DNA of 64,000 bases, taken from Sulfitobacter sp. LCG007. GTDB lineage: Bacteria; Pseudomonadota; Alphaproteobacteria; Rhodobacterales; Rhodobacteraceae. This document shows, one piece after another, positions 25,270-35,185 of this stretch. The notes under the pieces are model-generated. The model was not told where the DNA came from and did no database searches. It saw nothing but the letters and a program-made list of their open reading frames with translations. Positions within the stretch are counted from its first letter, which is position 1, and each line of letters begins with the position of its first letter. Made by a program: the position numbers and the translations under genes. Where the stretch lies: positions 868,001 to 932,000 of the forward strand of contig NZ_CP161805.1 in assembly GCF_040801785.1 (NCBI RefSeq), written 5' to 3'.

Positions 25270-25297
25270 TTGACATGAGTTGTGCAAAAAATGCACA
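25270..25297 (+). promoter_or_regulatory. Promoter and inverted repeat before the GcvA-type regulator
   Basis: TTGACA (25270-25275) is a consensus -35 hexamer. Just downstream TGTGCA (25281-25286) and TGCACA (25292-25297) are perfect inverted arms around AAAAA, resembling a LysR-type T-N11-A box. The start codon is 10 nt further on. No clear -10 is visible, so a repressible or activator-dependent promoter is likely. Confidence 0.5.
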
Positions 25298-25306
25298 GGT
25301 TTTGTC

Positions 25307-26200
25307 ATGCCCCGCACGCTTCCTCCGCTCAACGCCCTGCGCGCCTTCGAGGCGGCCGGGCGGTACGAGAATTTCACACGCGCCGCTGAAGAACTCCGCG
25401 TGAGCCACTCCGCCATCAGCAGACACGTCCGCGGTCTGGAGGACCGCCTCGGCACGCAGCTTTTCCGCGAGCAGTCGCGCGGTCTGGTCCTGACGCGGGA
25501 GGGCGCGCTTTTTCTCGAGCGCATCACGCCGGCCTTCGACGCCATCGCCGAGGCGACCGAAACCGTCATGGCGCGCCCGGCCGGGGCGATCCTTGTCAGC
25601 AGCGAACGCGTGTTCGCGCTGAGATGGCTTGTCCCGCGACTGGCAGGATTCGCGCGACTGCACCCGGAGATTGAGGTGCGCATCGAGGCGTCGGATGTCC
25701 TGGCGGATCTCGCGCGTCACGAGGCAGACCTCGCCCTGCGCTTTCTCGGTGCGGGGCGGGCGCGCACAGGCGGAACGCTGCTGAGCGACGCCCCGCTCCA
25801 TCCCTTCGCGGCGCCCGGACTGGTGGAACTGCCCCTGCGCAACCCTCGGGACCTGTTGCGCCACACCCTCCTGAAGGATCGCAACAGCGTCGACTGGGCG
25901 CAATGGTTCGCGCTTGCCGGCAAGGTCGCGCCGGATGAGGTGGCCGAGCCGGCCTGGCGCATGGAGCCGATGCTCGCCATCGAAAGCGCGGTGGCCGGGA
26001 TGGGCGTTGTGCTTTGTTCCGCCGAGGTCGTTGCGGGGGATCTGGCCAGCGGGCGTCTCGTGAAGATCTCGGATATCGGGATCAGGGATGGCGGATATTA
26101 CATCGTCCATGCCGACGGTGCATTGCGGCGCAAGCCTGTACGGCTCTTCCGCGACTGGCTGCTCGACGAGACCGCCGATCTGCGCGCGGGCGCGGCGTGA
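25307..26200 (+). CDS. LysR-family regulator, GcvA/AmpR subgroup
   Basis: The 297-residue protein starts MPRTLPPLNALRAFEAAGRY, the characteristic N-terminus of GcvA-like LysR regulators, with AAEELRVSHSAISRHVRGLE as HTH. The effector domain carries VFALRWLVPRLAGFARLHPE. ATG 25307 is chosen over an upstream TTG (25280), which would place the inverted repeat in the coding sequence. It diverges from the DUF1127-like gene, which may be a target. Effector unknown. Confidence 0.92.
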   Translation: MPRTLPPLNALRAFEAAGRYENFTRAAEELRVSHSAISRHVRGLEDRLGTQLFREQSRGLVLTREGALFLERITPAFDAIAEATETVMARPAGAILVSSERVFALRWLVPRLAGFARLHPEIEVRIEASDVLADLARHEADLALRFLGAGRARTGGTLLSDAPLHPFAAPGLVELPLRNPRDLLRHTLLKDRNSVDWAQWFALAGKVAPDEVAEPAWRMEPMLAIESAVAGMGVVLCSAEVVAGDLASGRLVKISDIGIRDGGYYIVHADGALRRKPVRLFRDWLLDETADLRAGAA

Positions 26201-26406
26201 GGACGTTCAACCGCGCGATTGAATATGTCCGCGCGGCCCCGGGCGTCCGAGCCGGACCTTCGGCACCGAGATCGCGCAAGTGAGGGGTTCGGAAAAATAA
26301 ATTCAGAACAATGCGTTATCATCAAGTCTTCAAACGGCGGGCGGCGGTTGACTCGGCGCCGCGGCATGGGTAGCACATGCCCTGAACATTCTGCGGGGAA
26401 CATTGC

Positions 26407-26724
26407 GTGTCCGATCCCGACCGAAAGCGCCTCGAGGAGCTCGACAGCCGCCTCGCAGCCGCCCGGAAGGCGCTGGACCCTAAACCTCGCGCGGATGAGC
26501 ATTATTCCCAGGCGCAGCTTGCCTGGCGGATGGTGATCGAACTCGTGGCCGGTCTGGGGATCGGTTTCGGCATCGGATACGGGCTGGATTACCTGTTGGG
26601 GACCCTGCCGATATTCATGGTGCTGTTCACGATGCTGGGGCTCGCGGCCGGGGTGAAGACGATGCTTCGCTCGGCGCAGGAGATCCAGGAACGGAAACTG
26701 GCCGACGAGGCCGCGGAAGATTGA
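26407..26724 (+). CDS. atpI: ATP synthase protein I
   Basis: AtpI is a small membrane protein that assists c-ring assembly. The 105-residue product starts with GTG 26407 and shows a charged N-terminus (DPDRKRLEELDSRLAAARKA). Two helices follow around MVIELVAGLGIGFGIGYGLD and PIFMVLFTMLGLAAGVKTM. It leads the Fo operon 51 nt before atpB. The 206-nt upstream region has AT-rich patches but no clear promoter hexamers. Confidence 0.92.
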   Translation: MSDPDRKRLEELDSRLAAARKALDPKPRADEHYSQAQLAWRMVIELVAGLGIGFGIGYGLDYLLGTLPIFMVLFTMLGLAAGVKTMLRSAQEIQERKLADEAAED

Positions 26725-26775
26725 GACGGCCGCGCGGGAGCGATCCCGGCGGGCCATGTGACAGGGGAGCCGCAG

Positions 26776-27534
26776 ATGGCGACAGAGGCCCACGCAGAGG
26801 AAGCAGGCGGACTGGTTTTTCACCCGATGGACCAGTTCATCGTCAAGCCGTTCTTCGGCCATGGCGAGGTGGCATGGTACACGATCACCAACGCCACCGT
26901 CTGGATGGCGCTTGCCGTGCTCGCGACATTCCTTCTGCTGGTATGGGGCGCCTCGCGCCGCGCCATGGTGCCGGGCCGCAGCCAGTCGGTCGCCGAGCTC
27001 GCCTACGGCTTCGTCTACAAGATGGTCGAGGACATCTGCGGCAAGGAGGGGGTCAAGTATTTCCCCTATGTCATGACGCTCTTCATGTTCATCGTCTGCG
27101 CCAACTTCCTCGGGCTTCTGCCGATGGCCTTCACGCCCACATCGCATTTCGCCGTGACGGTGGTGCTGGCGCTGGCGGTCTTCCTGACCGTGACGGTGCT
27201 GGGCTTCGTCAAGAACGGCACTGAATTCCTGAGCTTGTTCTGGGTGGCTTCGGCGCCGCTTGCGCTGCGTCCCGTGCTGGCCATCATCGAACTGATCTCG
27301 TATTTCGTGCGCCCCGTCAGCCACTCGATCCGGCTTGCCGGAAACGTCATGGCAGGGCACGCGGTCATCAAGGTCTTTGCAGGCTTTGCCGCCATCGCGG
27401 TGATCTCGCCCGTGTCGGTCGTCGCAATCACGGCGATGTACGGCCTCGAGGTCCTGGTGTCCTTCATCCAGGCATACGTCTTCACCATTCTGACCTGCGT
27501 CTATCTCAAGGACGCATTGCACCCGCATCACTGA
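26776..27534 (+). CDS. atpB: F0F1 ATP synthase subunit a
   Basis: Subunit a forms the two proton half-channels beside the c-ring. The 252-residue protein has five to six helices. The essential Arg lies in [18 protein letters not shown], and [16 protein letters not shown] and [15 protein letters not shown] are typical. ATG 26776 has GGGGAG about 6 nt upstream; a GTG at 26758 would add MTGEPQ without a site. It is followed by a palindromic repeat before atpE. Confidence 0.96.
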   Translation: MATEAHAEEAGGLVFHPMDQFIVKPFFGHGEVAWYTITNATVWMALAVLATFLLLVWGASRRAMVPGRSQSVAELAYGFVYKMVEDICGKEGVKYFPYVMTLFMFIVCANFLGLLPMAFTPTSHFAVTVVLALAVFLTVTVLGFVKNGTEFLSLFWVASAPLALRPVLAIIELISYFVRPVSHSIRLAGNVMAGHAVIKVFAGFAAIAVISPVSVVAITAMYGLEVLVSFIQAYVFTILTCVYLKDALHPHH

Positions 27535-27543
27535 GACCAGAAC

Positions 27544-27565
27544 GGTGCGCCGGGGCGCACCTTAC
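27544..27565. repeat. Dispersed palindromic repeat, copy 2 (atpB-atpE gap)
   Basis: GGTGCGCC-GG-GGCGCACC-TTAC is an 8-bp-arm inverted repeat just after the atpB stop. The hairpin lies between the single-copy subunit a gene and the multi-copy subunit c gene. A mRNA processing or stabilising role, raising atpE expression, is a reasonable guess. It matches copy 5 at 40021 base for base in the arms. Confidence 0.75.
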
Positions 27566-27595
27566 AGCAAACTTCCAATCGCAAGGAGACATCTC

Positions 27596-27820
27596 ATGGA
27601 AGGGCAACTCGCACATATCGGCGCAGGCCTCGCGGCAATCGGTTCCGGCGCGGCAGCGATCGGGGTCGGCAACGTCGCCGGCAACTACCTGGCCGGCGCC
27701 CTGCGCAACCCCTCGGCGGCCGCAAGCCAGACCGCCACGCTCTTCATCGGCATCGCCTTTGCAGAAGCGCTCGGGATCTTCTCGTTCCTCGTCGCCCTGC
27801 TGCTGATGTTCGCCGTCTAA
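27596..27820 (+). CDS. atpE: F0F1 ATP synthase subunit c
   Basis: Subunit c builds the proton-driven rotor ring. The 74-residue hairpin of two helices has the polar loop ALRNP (R37, N38, P39) and the proton-carrying carboxylate E57 in [13 protein letters not shown] 27596 has AAGGAG about 8 nt upstream. The Gly-rich first helix ([17 protein letters not shown]) is normal. A Q/T-type sodium-binding signature is absent, so it should be proton-coupled. Confidence 0.97.
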   Translation: MEGQLAHIGAGLAAIGSGAAAIGVGNVAGNYLAGALRNPSAAASQTATLFIGIAFAEALGIFSFLVALLLMFAV

Positions 27821-27904
27821 GCTTTCCGGAACGACATTCCCGGCGAGGGGCGGGTGCACCGCATCCGTCCCGCCGAAGGGCAGAGTTTCGAAGGAGAGGC
27901 CGAG

Positions 27905-28474
27905 ATGGCAACTGAAACGACACATGGTGGCGATGGTCTTGCCGACGCGATGGGCGTCGATGCGCATTCTGCCACCGAGGCAAGCGGCGGCATGCCGCAA
28001 CTCGACTTCTCGACCTGGGCCAACCAGATCTTCTGGCTGGTCGTTGCCCTTGTCGTCATCTACCTGATCCTCACCCGGATCGCGCTGCCGCGCATCGGTG
28101 CCGTCCTGGCCGAGCGTCAGGGCACCATCACCAGCGACATCGCCGCTGCGGAGGATCTCAAGGCGCGGTCGCTCGAGGCCGAGGCCGCTTACGAGAAGGC
28201 GCTTGCGGATGCCCGCACCGAGGCCCATGCCATCGTCGCGAAGGCCAAGGAAGACATCCAGGCCGACCTCGACATGGCCATTGCCAAGGCGGACGAGGAA
28301 ATCGCGGCGAAATCCGCGGAATCCGAGAAGGCCATCGCCGAGATCCGCGCCGGCGCGCTTGATGCCGTGCGCGAAGTGGCGACCGACACCGCCAGGGAAA
28401 TCGTTGCGGCGCTGGGTGGAAAGGTCGACGACAAGGCGATCGAGGCCGCGGTTTCCGAGCGGTTGAAAGGATGA
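27905..28474 (+). CDS. atpF': F0F1 ATP synthase subunit b'
   Basis: This is one of two different peripheral-stalk b subunits, as found in photosynthetic and related alphaproteobacteria. The 189-residue protein has a Gly/His-rich N-terminus, one membrane helix ([20 protein letters not shown], about 40-59) and a long coiled-coil Ala/Glu/Lys stalk. ATG 27905 has AAGGAGAGG upstream. Its stop overlaps the atpF start as ATGA, coupling b' and b for 1:1 synthesis. Confidence 0.94.
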   Translation: MATETTHGGDGLADAMGVDAHSATEASGGMPQLDFSTWANQIFWLVVALVVIYLILTRIALPRIGAVLAERQGTITSDIAAAEDLKARSLEAEAAYEKALADARTEAHAIVAKAKEDIQADLDMAIAKADEEIAAKSAESEKAIAEIRAGALDAVREVATDTAREIVAALGGKVDDKAIEAAVSERLKG

Positions 28475-29049
28475 GAGCCATGGCAATCACACGCAACCTG
28501 ATCGCGGCGGCCGGCGGCCTTGCACTGGCCAGCCCGGCTGCGGCTGCAACGGGTCCGTTCTTCTCGCTGCACAACACCGATTTCGTGGTGCTGCTGGCCT
28601 TCCTGCTGTTCATCGCCGTTCTCGTTTACTTCAAGGTTCCCGACCGGATCGGCGCCATGCTCGACAAGCGGGCCGATGGCATCCGCTCGGAACTCGAGGA
28701 AGCCCGCGCATTGCGGGAAGAGGCGCAGACGCTGCTGGCAAGCTATGAGCGCAAGCAGAAGGAAGTGCAGGGGCAGGCTGACCGGATCGTGGCCCATGCC
28801 CGCGAGGAGGCGCAGGTTGCGGCAGAGCAGGCCCGCGCCGATCTGGCCAAGTCTCTCGAGCGCCGGATGGCAGCTGCGGAAGAGCAGATCGGAAGCGCCC
28901 AGTCCGCCGCCGTGCGGGAGGTGCGCGATCAATCCATCGCGGTCGCCATCGCCGCGGCACGCGAAGTGATCGCCAGCCAGATGACGGCGAGCGACGCCAA
29001 CAAGCTCATCGACGCCTCCATCGCGCAGGTCGAAGCGAAGCTTCACTGA
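28471..29049 (+). CDS. atpF: F0F1 ATP synthase subunit b
   Basis: This is the second peripheral-stalk subunit. The 192-residue protein starts [20 protein letters not shown], a signal-like segment common in Rhodobacterales AtpF. It has a membrane helix [20 protein letters not shown] and a long coiled coil to the C-terminus. ATG 28471 overlaps atpF'; ATG 28480 is an alternative. The F1 genes are not here, so the Fo genes form a separate operon ended by a terminator. Confidence 0.95.
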   Translation: MRAMAITRNLIAAAGGLALASPAAAATGPFFSLHNTDFVVLLAFLLFIAVLVYFKVPDRIGAMLDKRADGIRSELEEARALREEAQTLLASYERKQKEVQGQADRIVAHAREEAQVAAEQARADLAKSLERRMAAAEEQIGSAQSAAVREVRDQSIAVAIAAAREVIASQMTASDANKLIDASIAQVEAKLH

Positions 29050-29073
29050 AACGGGTCCCTTCCCGACCCCATG

Positions 29074-29099
29074 AGCCCCGGCCCGCGCCGGGGCTTTTT
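29074..29099 (+). terminator. Intrinsic terminator of the atp (Fo) operon
   Basis: AGCCCCGGC (29074-29082) and GCCGGGGCT (29087-29095) form a 9-bp stem with a 4-nt loop, followed by TTTTTCTTTCTC. Strong canonical terminator 24 nt after the atpF stop. Confidence 0.93.
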
Positions 29100-29162
29100 C
29101 TTTCTCGCGACGCCGTCCCCCGGCTCACGAAGCGTTAACCAAGATTCCGGCAGGATGCCGGG

Positions 29163-29588
29163 ATGATCCGCGCCCGCATGTCGCTGACAGGCCTCCTTGC
29201 CGCTTCGCTGCTTGGCAGCTGCGCCGTGCCGGGACCCTATTTCGAACGGTCAGGGACGACACGGGTCCAGAGCGGCGGATCGGTGTTCGATGTCAGGGTG
29301 CGGGGAAGGCTCGCAGAGGCGGTGCGGGTCAATCCGCAATACGCACCGCGGCTCGGGCCGCTGGGGCTGCAGGCTGCGCGCGCCATGTCGCTGGTGTCGG
29401 GCTGCGCGGTTACCGAGGTGCGCGGGGACCAGGCGGTGGCGACAGGGCTGCTCGACTGCGGTGACGGACCGCCTCCCGACGACCGGCTTCTGCCAGCGCC
29501 GATCCACGAATGCGCGCCACTCGGCCGCTTTCCGGATGACAGGTTGCCCCTGACCTACCCCGTCTATGAATGCCGGGCCGTCCCATGA
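29163..29588 (+). CDS. Hypothetical lipoprotein, 141 aa
   Basis: The product has a signal peptide with a lipobox LLGSC (C20), so it should be lipid-anchored. Four more Cys lie in the mature part, all beyond residue 75, and the protein is Pro/Arg rich near its end. No known domain is recognised. ATG 29163 is used; an internal ATG at 29178 also keeps the lipobox. It stands alone between the atp terminator and smc on the same strand. Confidence 0.7.
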   Translation: MIRARMSLTGLLAASLLGSCAVPGPYFERSGTTRVQSGGSVFDVRVRGRLAEAVRVNPQYAPRLGPLGLQAARAMSLVSGCAVTEVRGDQAVATGLLDCGDGPPPDDRLLPAPIHECAPLGRFPDDRLPLTYPVYECRAVP

Positions 29589-29627
29589 CGGGAAAGGGCG
29601 ACTGTCACGTCCCGCAGGTCAACATCT

Positions 29628-29636
29628 TGTGGATAA
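29628..29636 (-). promoter_or_regulatory. Consensus DnaA box upstream of smc
   Basis: The minus strand reads TTATCCACA, the perfect DnaA 9-mer, 99 nt before the smc start. A TTGACA hexamer lies at 29671-29676. A single box is weak evidence, but it is in a promoter region of a chromosome-segregation gene. Confidence 0.4.
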
Positions 29637-29734
29637 CCCGGATCAAAGCGCAGCTTGTGGTATCTCGAGGTTGACAGCATTTACCTGCGGTAGCAGTCTT
29701 CCCGAACCCTTAAACCGAAAGGCCGGACCCTCCA

Positions 29735-32700
29735 TTGCGCTTCTCGAAACTCAGACTGACCGGCTTCAAGAGCTTCGTCGATCCCACCGACCTGATCATC
29801 GCGGAGGGTCTGACCGGGGTGGTGGGGCCGAACGGCTGCGGGAAGTCGAACCTGCTGGAGGCCCTGCGCTGGGTCATGGGCGAGAACCGTCCCACGGCGA
29901 TGCGCGGTGACGGGATGGAGGACGTGATCTTTGCCGGTGCCGCGACACGTCCGGCGCGCAACTTCGCCGAGGTCGCGCTGCACATCGACAATTCCGACCG
30001 TCTCGCGCCGGCAGGGTTCAACGACAGCGACAGCCTGGAGATCGTCCGGCGAATCACACGGGATGCGGGATCGGCCTACAAGGTCGGAGCCAAGGATGTC
30101 CGGGCGCGGGACGTCCAGATGCTCTTTGCCGATGCCTCGACCGGTGCGCACAGCCCGGCGCTGGTGCGTCAGGGCCAGATATCGGAGCTGATCAACGCCA
30201 AGCCCAAGAACCGGCGGCGCATTCTCGAAGAGGCTGCGGGAATCTCGGGACTCTATCAGCGTCGCCACGAGGCGGAGCTGAAGCTGAAGGGGGCGGAAGC
30301 GAACCTGCTGCGTGTCGACGACGTGATCGAACAGCTTGCCGCCCAGCTCGCCCAGCTTGCCCGGCAGGCGCGTGCGGCGGCGCGATACCGCGAGATAGGG
30401 ACCGAGCTGCGCCGGGCCGAGGGGATGCTGCTTTACCGGCGCTGGCGAGAGGCGGACGAGACGCGTTCCAGGGCCGAGGATGAGCTGCGCGCCCGGGTGA
30501 ACGCGGCGGCACAGGCCGAGGTCGCGGTGCGGCAGACATCGAAGGCGCGCGAGGCGGCGGAGACAGCGCTTCCGGCGCTGCGCGAGGAGGACGCGGTCGC
30601 TGGGGCGATCCTGCAGCGACTGCTGGTGCAACGCGATGCCCTGGCGGAAGAAGAGTCGCGTGCCAATGACCTGATCGCGACACTCGAGGGACGTATTGCG
30701 CAGCTGGCCCGGGATATCGAGCGGGAAGGCGGGCTGAACCGGGATGCCGGCGAGACCATCGAACGGCTCGAGCGCGAGGCGGCCGAGCTGGCGGAAGCCG
30801 CCGAGGGCCACGAGGAGCGGCTGGCAGAGGCGTCGGACGCCGCGCAGGAGGCATCTTCGGTGCTGCAGACGCGCGAACACGATCTTGCGGAGATGACCGA
30901 GGATGTAGCCCGCCTGGCCGCCCGGCACGGCTCGGCGCAACGGCTCCTCGAGGACAGCCGGAAGACCGAGGCTCGGGCCGGGGAAGCGGCGCAGAAGGCG
31001 CGCGGCGCCCTCGAGGCCAGCGAGGCGGCGGTGGCGAAGGCCGGAACGGATTTCGAGGCGGCGGAGGCTGCCTCGTCCGCGGCGGTCGCAGCGGCGGAAC
31101 TGGCCGAGGCCGCGCTGATCGCCGCCGACGAGGCGTTGGTCGATACGCAGTCACGGGAGGCGGAGGCGCGCGCGCGACACTCCGAAGCCGAGGGCGAAGC
31201 CAACGCGCTTCGGGCCGAGACATCCTCGCTGGCGAAGCTGCTGCAGCGGGATACGGCGGAGGGCGGGCAGATCCTTGACCTGCTCTCGGTCGCGCCCGGA
31301 TATGAAAAGGCGCTGGGGGCGGCTCTGGCGGACGATCTGCGCATGCCGCAGGTCGCGGCGGATGCGGCAACGGGCTGGGCGATCCTGCCGCGCTACGATG
31401 CAGAGCAGTCCTTGCCCGAAGGCGCGACGCCGCTGGCGGAGCACGTTAGCGTGCCCGAGGTGCTGGCGCGGCGGATCGGCCAGATCGGGCTTGTCGACGC
31501 CGCGCGCGGAGCGCTGCTGCAGGCGGCGCTGAAGCCCGGCCAGCGCCTCGTCTCGCGCGCGGGCGACCTGTGGCGCTGGGACGGGTTCCGCTCGGGCGCC
31601 GAGGACGCGCCCTCGGCCGCGGCGCTGCGGCTCCAGCAGCTCAACCGGCTGGAAGAGCTCAAGCAATCGCTGGAACAGGCCACGCAGAAGGCGCTCGGGG
31701 CTCAGGGCGCCCATGACACGCTGAAGGCGATGCTGGCGGAACACGCCCGGACCGACCGCGAGGCGCGCGAGGCGCGGCGGGCGGCGGACCGGCAGGTGGC
31801 CGAGGCCGGCCGGGCGCTCAGCCGGGCCGAGGCGGACCAGACACTCGCACGCGGACGGCTGACGGAGCTCGGCATGGCCGTGAAGCGACACGAGGAAGAG
31901 GCCATGGGCGCGCGGTCGCGCCTTCTGGAAGCGGAACGCGCGCTGGCGGATCTGGGGGATCTTTCCGCCGCGCGCGGCGCGATGGACGACCTGCGGATGA
32001 CGGTCGAGGCCGCCCGGATCACGATGATGTCGCGCCGGTCGGCCCATGACGAGCTGCGCCGCGAGGGCGAGGCCCGGGCGCGCAGGGCGCAGGAGATCGA
32101 CAGGGAGACCGGCAACTGGCGCAAACGGCTGGATACGGCCGAGAAGCGCATGGCAGAACTCGTCGAACGCAAGGCGGCGTCGGAGGCCGAACTCGGGACG
32201 GCGCGGGCGGTGCCGGGCGAGATCGCCGGACGGCGCGCGGAACTTGCCGAGGGGATCGCAAGGGAGCAATCGCGCAAGGCGAAGGCCGCGGATGCGCTGT
32301 CGGAGGGCGAGAGCCTGTTGCGCAGCGCCGCCACCGCGGAACGCGAGGCGGAACGGGCGGCCTCGGAGGCGCGCGAGGCGCGCGCCGGCGCCGAGGCGCG
32401 GCGGGATGCGGCGCGGGAATCGGCCGAGGCGGCGGCGGAGCGCATCGCCGAGGACAGTCAGGTGACGCCGAACCAGTTGCTGACCAGGCTTGGCGTGCCT
32501 GCCGACGACATGCCGCGGGCCGACCACCTGGAAGCCGAGGTGAACCGCCTGAAACGTCAACGCGACTCGCTTGGGGCGGTCAACCTGCGCGCCGAGGAGG
32601 ATGCGCAGGAAGTTCAGGTCGAGCACGACACGCTGACGACCGAGAAGGCAGACCTCGAAGCGGCCATCAGGACCCTTCGCAACGGGATCGCGGGCCTGAA

Positions 32701-33190
32701 CCGGGAAGGACGCGAAAGGCTGCTGACCGCCTTCGAGCAGGTGAACTCGAACTTCTCGATGCTGTTCCGCCATCTCTTCGGGGGAGGAGAGGCCAATCTC
32801 GTGATGGTCGACAGCGACGACCCGCTCGAGGCGGGCCTCGAGATCATGTGCCAGCCGCCCGGCAAGAAGCTCGCGACGCTCTCCCTGCTCTCGGGCGGGG
32901 AACAGACGCTCACGGCCATGGCGCTGATCTTCGCGGTCTTCCTCGCCAATCCCGCGCCGATCTGCGTGCTCGACGAGGTCGATGCCCCGCTCGACGACGC
33001 CAATGTGACGCGCTTCTGCGATCTGCTGGACGAGATGTGCCGCCAGACCGAAACGCGGTTCCTCATCATCACCCATCACGCGGTGACGATGTCACGGATG
33101 GATCGCCTGTTCGGAGTGACGATGGCCGAGCAGGGCGTGAGCCAGCTGGTGTCGGTCGATCTCAAGCGCGCCGAAACACTGGTGGCCTGA
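29735..33190 (+). CDS. smc: Chromosome segregation protein SMC
   Basis: SMC dimers with ScpA/ScpB load at ParB-parS and organise sister chromosomes. The 1151-residue protein has the Walker A head GPNGCGKSN (31-39), two long Ala/Glu/Arg-rich coiled coils and a hinge near 490-620. The C-terminal head has signature LLSGGEQTLTAMAL and Walker B PICVLDEVDAPLDD (about 1050-1090). It begins with TTG 29735 (MRFSKLRLTGFKSF), with no ATG nearby. A palindromic repeat follows the stop. Confidence 0.96.
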   Translation: MRFSKLRLTGFKSFVDPTDLIIAEGLTGVVGPNGCGKSNLLEALRWVMGENRPTAMRGDGMEDVIFAGAATRPARNFAEVALHIDNSDRLAPAGFNDSDSLEIVRRITRDAGSAYKVGAKDVRARDVQMLFADASTGAHSPALVRQGQISELINAKPKNRRRILEEAAGISGLYQRRHEAELKLKGAEANLLRVDDVIEQLAAQLAQLARQARAAARYREIGTELRRAEGMLLYRRWREADETRSRAEDELRARVNAAAQAEVAVRQTSKAREAAETALPALREEDAVAGAILQRLLVQRDALAEEESRANDLIATLEGRIAQLARDIEREGGLNRDAGETIERLEREAAELAEAAEGHEERLAEASDAAQEASSVLQTREHDLAEMTEDVARLAARHGSAQRLLEDSRKTEARAGEAAQKARGALEASEAAVAKAGTDFEAAEAASSAAVAAAELAEAALIAADEALVDTQSREAEARARHSEAEGEANALRAETSSLAKLLQRDTAEGGQILDLLSVAPGYEKALGAALADDLRMPQVAADAATGWAILPRYDAEQSLPEGATPLAEHVSVPEVLARRIGQIGLVDAARGALLQAALKPGQRLVSRAGDLWRWDGFRSGAEDAPSAAALRLQQLNRLEELKQSLEQATQKALGAQGAHDTLKAMLAEHARTDREAREARRAADRQVAEAGRALSRAEADQTLARGRLTELGMAVKRHEEEAMGARSRLLEAERALADLGDLSAARGAMDDLRMTVEAARITMMSRRSAHDELRREGEARARRAQEIDRETGNWRKRLDTAEKRMAELVERKAASEAELGTARAVPGEIAGRRAELAEGIAREQSRKAKAADALSEGESLLRSAATAEREAERAASEAREARAGAEARRDAARESAEAAAERIAEDSQVTPNQLLTRLGVPADDMPRADHLEAEVNRLKRQRDSLGAVNLRAEEDAQEVQVEHDTLTTEKADLEAAIRTLRNGIAGLNREGRERLLTAFEQVNSNFSMLFRHLFGGGEANLVMVDSDDPLEAGLEIMCQPPGKKLATLSLLSGGEQTLTAMALIFAVFLANPAPICVLDEVDAPLDDANVTRFCDLLDEMCRQTETRFLIITHHAVTMSRMDRLFGVTMAEQGVSQLVSVDLKRAETLVA

Positions 33191-33196
33191 ACCCAC

Positions 33197-33218
33197 GGTG
33201 CGGCAGGCCGCACCCTAC
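33197..33218. repeat. Dispersed palindromic repeat, copy 3 (smc/cobD junction)
   Basis: GGTGCGGC-AG-GCCGCACC-CTAC is an 8-bp-arm inverted repeat between the converging smc and cobD genes. Its arms match copy 4 at 35650. It may act as a transcription end point on either strand but lacks T-runs. Confidence 0.75.
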
Positions 33219-33233
33219 GTACCCGTACCGCGA

Positions 33234-34142
33234 TCAGGCGATGAACGCGACGAGCAGCACCAGGCACACAAGCGCCGCCCAGCCCCGCCAGAGCAGGCGG
33301 ACCGCGGCGTCGATCGCCTCGGGGCCGAGCATGCGGCGTCCGGCGGCATTCACGAAGGGAAACTCCGTCGAAACGCCGCCGTAGCTTCTCGGGCCCGCGA
33401 GGGCGACACCGAGCGCGCGCGCCGCGGCCGCCTCGGGCCAGCCGGCGTTGGGCGACTTGTGCCGCCGGGCGTCGGCCACGATGCCGCGCCGGTCCGTCAC
33501 CCGGCCGATCAGCAGTATCAGCAGCGCGGTGAGGCGCGCGGGGATCAGGTTCAGCACGTCGTCGAGGCGCGCCGCGGCCCAGCCGAAGGATTCGTGGCGC
33601 GCCGTGCGATAGCCGATCATGCTGTCGGCGGTGTTGACCAGCTTGTAGATCAGGATCCCAGGCAACCCCCCGATCAGGAACCAGAAAGCCGGGGCCACGA
33701 CCCCGTCCGAGAAGTTCTCCGCAGCGCTTTCGATCGCGGCGCGGGCAACCCCCGTCCCGTCCATCCCGCCGGTGTCCCGGCTGACGATGCGGGCCACCGA
33801 GCGGCGGCCTTCGGCAAGCGACATGCGCAACCCGTCCGCGACCTGCCGGACGTGATCGGCGAGGCTTCGCTGTGCCAGCAGGATCGCGGCGACCGGTATC
33901 GCGATCAGGGGACCCGGTGTCTCGAGAAGGCGGCCCAGAATCCAGGCCGCCCCCGCCAGCAGGAATACGACGCAAATCCCCTTCAGACGGCGCGCGCCGC
34001 CTCTGTTGAACGCCTTGTCGCAGGCTCCCACCGCGCGGCCCATCAGGACGGCAGGGTGCGGCAGGCGGTCCCAGAGCCATCTCGGCTCGCCCAGTGCCGC
34101 GTCCAGCAGCAGGGCGCAGGCAAGCATCGCCGCCGTGCTCAT
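33234..34142 (-). CDS. cobD: Adenosylcobinamide-phosphate synthase CobD/CbiB
   Basis: This membrane enzyme attaches aminopropanol (phosphate) to adenosylcobyric acid. The 302-residue protein starts [20 protein letters not shown] and has the conserved [32 protein letters not shown] and [15 protein letters not shown] motifs plus several membrane helices. ATG 34142 overlaps the cobC stop (ATGA). Naming follows the Pseudomonas denitrificans convention, where CobD equals CbiB. Confidence 0.94.
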   Translation of the reverse strand: MSTAAMLACALLLDAALGEPRWLWDRLPHPAVLMGRAVGACDKAFNRGGARRLKGICVVFLLAGAAWILGRLLETPGPLIAIPVAAILLAQRSLADHVRQVADGLRMSLAEGRRSVARIVSRDTGGMDGTGVARAAIESAAENFSDGVVAPAFWFLIGGLPGILIYKLVNTADSMIGYRTARHESFGWAAARLDDVLNLIPARLTALLILLIGRVTDRRGIVADARRHKSPNAGWPEAAAARALGVALAGPRSYGGVSTEFPFVNAAGRRMLGPEAIDAAVRLLWRGWAALVCLVLLVAFIA

Positions 34143-35083
34143 CTCAGGGCGGCTTCGAGATGGGCCCAGCGGTCGGGGTGGGGCAGACCGAGGCGGAGCC
34201 AGCGATCCGAGTAGGGGAAGATCCGCGACCAGATCCGATGCGAGGCGAGCTGTTCCTGCCACTCCGAGGCATCCGGCACGTCATAGAGGCGAAAGAGCGG
34301 CGTTCCGCCTTGCAGATGAGCCCCGGCCCGGCGCATCAGCCCGTCGAGCCGCGTCGAATCCTTCGCAAGCCGCAGCCTTGTCTCCGCCGACCAGGCGGGG
34401 TCCTCGAGCGCTGCCGCTCCCGTTTCGAGGGCCGGGCCGGAAACCGCCCAGGGTCCGATGCGCTCGGAAAGCATCGCGACAAGGCCGGGATCGCCGATGG
34501 CAAATCCCAGCCGAAGTCCCGCGAGACCCCAGAACTTGCCGAAGCTCTTGAGGATCAGAACGCCGGGCCGCCGGGCCGCCGGCATCATCGAGGCTCCGGG
34601 CAGGATGTCGCAGAAACTTTCGTCGACGATGCAGATCGGGGCGCGCAGGTCACGTGGCGAGGAAAGGCGGCCATCGGGATTGTTGGGATGAACCAGGACC
34701 TGGGCATCGCCGGCGGATCCCGCCGTCACCTCCCACCCCGCCGCGCTGAAGGCCGCGGCATGCTCGTTGTAGGTGGGCGCGCGGATCGAGACGGTTCCGG
34801 GGTCGGCCAGCAGGGGGATCTGGGCGATGAGGACCGACGCGCCGGGCGCTGCCAGCACCGCCGCCTGATCCGGCACCGACCAGTACGCGCGCGCGGCCCG
34901 GATCAGGCGTGACATCGCGTCGGCATCGGGAAGTGCGCTCCAGGCGTCGGGCGTCATCGGCGGAACCGGATAGGGCTGCGGGTTGATCCCTGTCGAAAGA
35001 TCGCACCAGTCCGACCGGACACCCCCGAAGCGCAAGACGGCGACATCCAGTCCGCCTCCATGGTCCCGCTGCGTGCCGTTCAT
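34139..35083 (-). CDS. cobC: Threonine-phosphate decarboxylase CobC
   Basis: This PLP enzyme makes (R)-1-amino-2-propanol phosphate for the nucleotide loop of cobalamin. The 314-residue aminotransferase-fold protein has an N-terminal [19 protein letters not shown], the HPNNPDGRL segment, DESFCDI and the PLP-lysine motif [16 protein letters not shown]. It is the first gene of a two-gene operon with cobD. No cobalamin riboswitch was recognised in the 5' region, so control is not obvious. Confidence 0.92.
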   Translation of the reverse strand: MNGTQRDHGGGLDVAVLRFGGVRSDWCDLSTGINPQPYPVPPMTPDAWSALPDADAMSRLIRAARAYWSVPDQAAVLAAPGASVLIAQIPLLADPGTVSIRAPTYNEHAAAFSAAGWEVTAGSAGDAQVLVHPNNPDGRLSSPRDLRAPICIVDESFCDILPGASMMPAARRPGVLILKSFGKFWGLAGLRLGFAIGDPGLVAMLSERIGPWAVSGPALETGAAALEDPAWSAETRLRLAKDSTRLDGLMRRAGAHLQGGTPLFRLYDVPDASEWQEQLASHRIWSRIFPYSDRWLRLGLPHPDRWAHLEAALR

Positions 35084-35185
35084 AAGTCCTCCCGGCGTAC
35101 AGGTGCCGCGCCCCGCCGGAAAGAGCCTTTCGCGACGCGATTTTCAACCCCCGGGGTCAACGAAGTTAACGAAAACGAAAATTGG

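Noticed and set aside
31151-33079. 642-codon minus-strand frame opposite smc
   Set aside because: Antisense to the SMC coiled coil and head. Composition is Arg/Leu noise with no domain.
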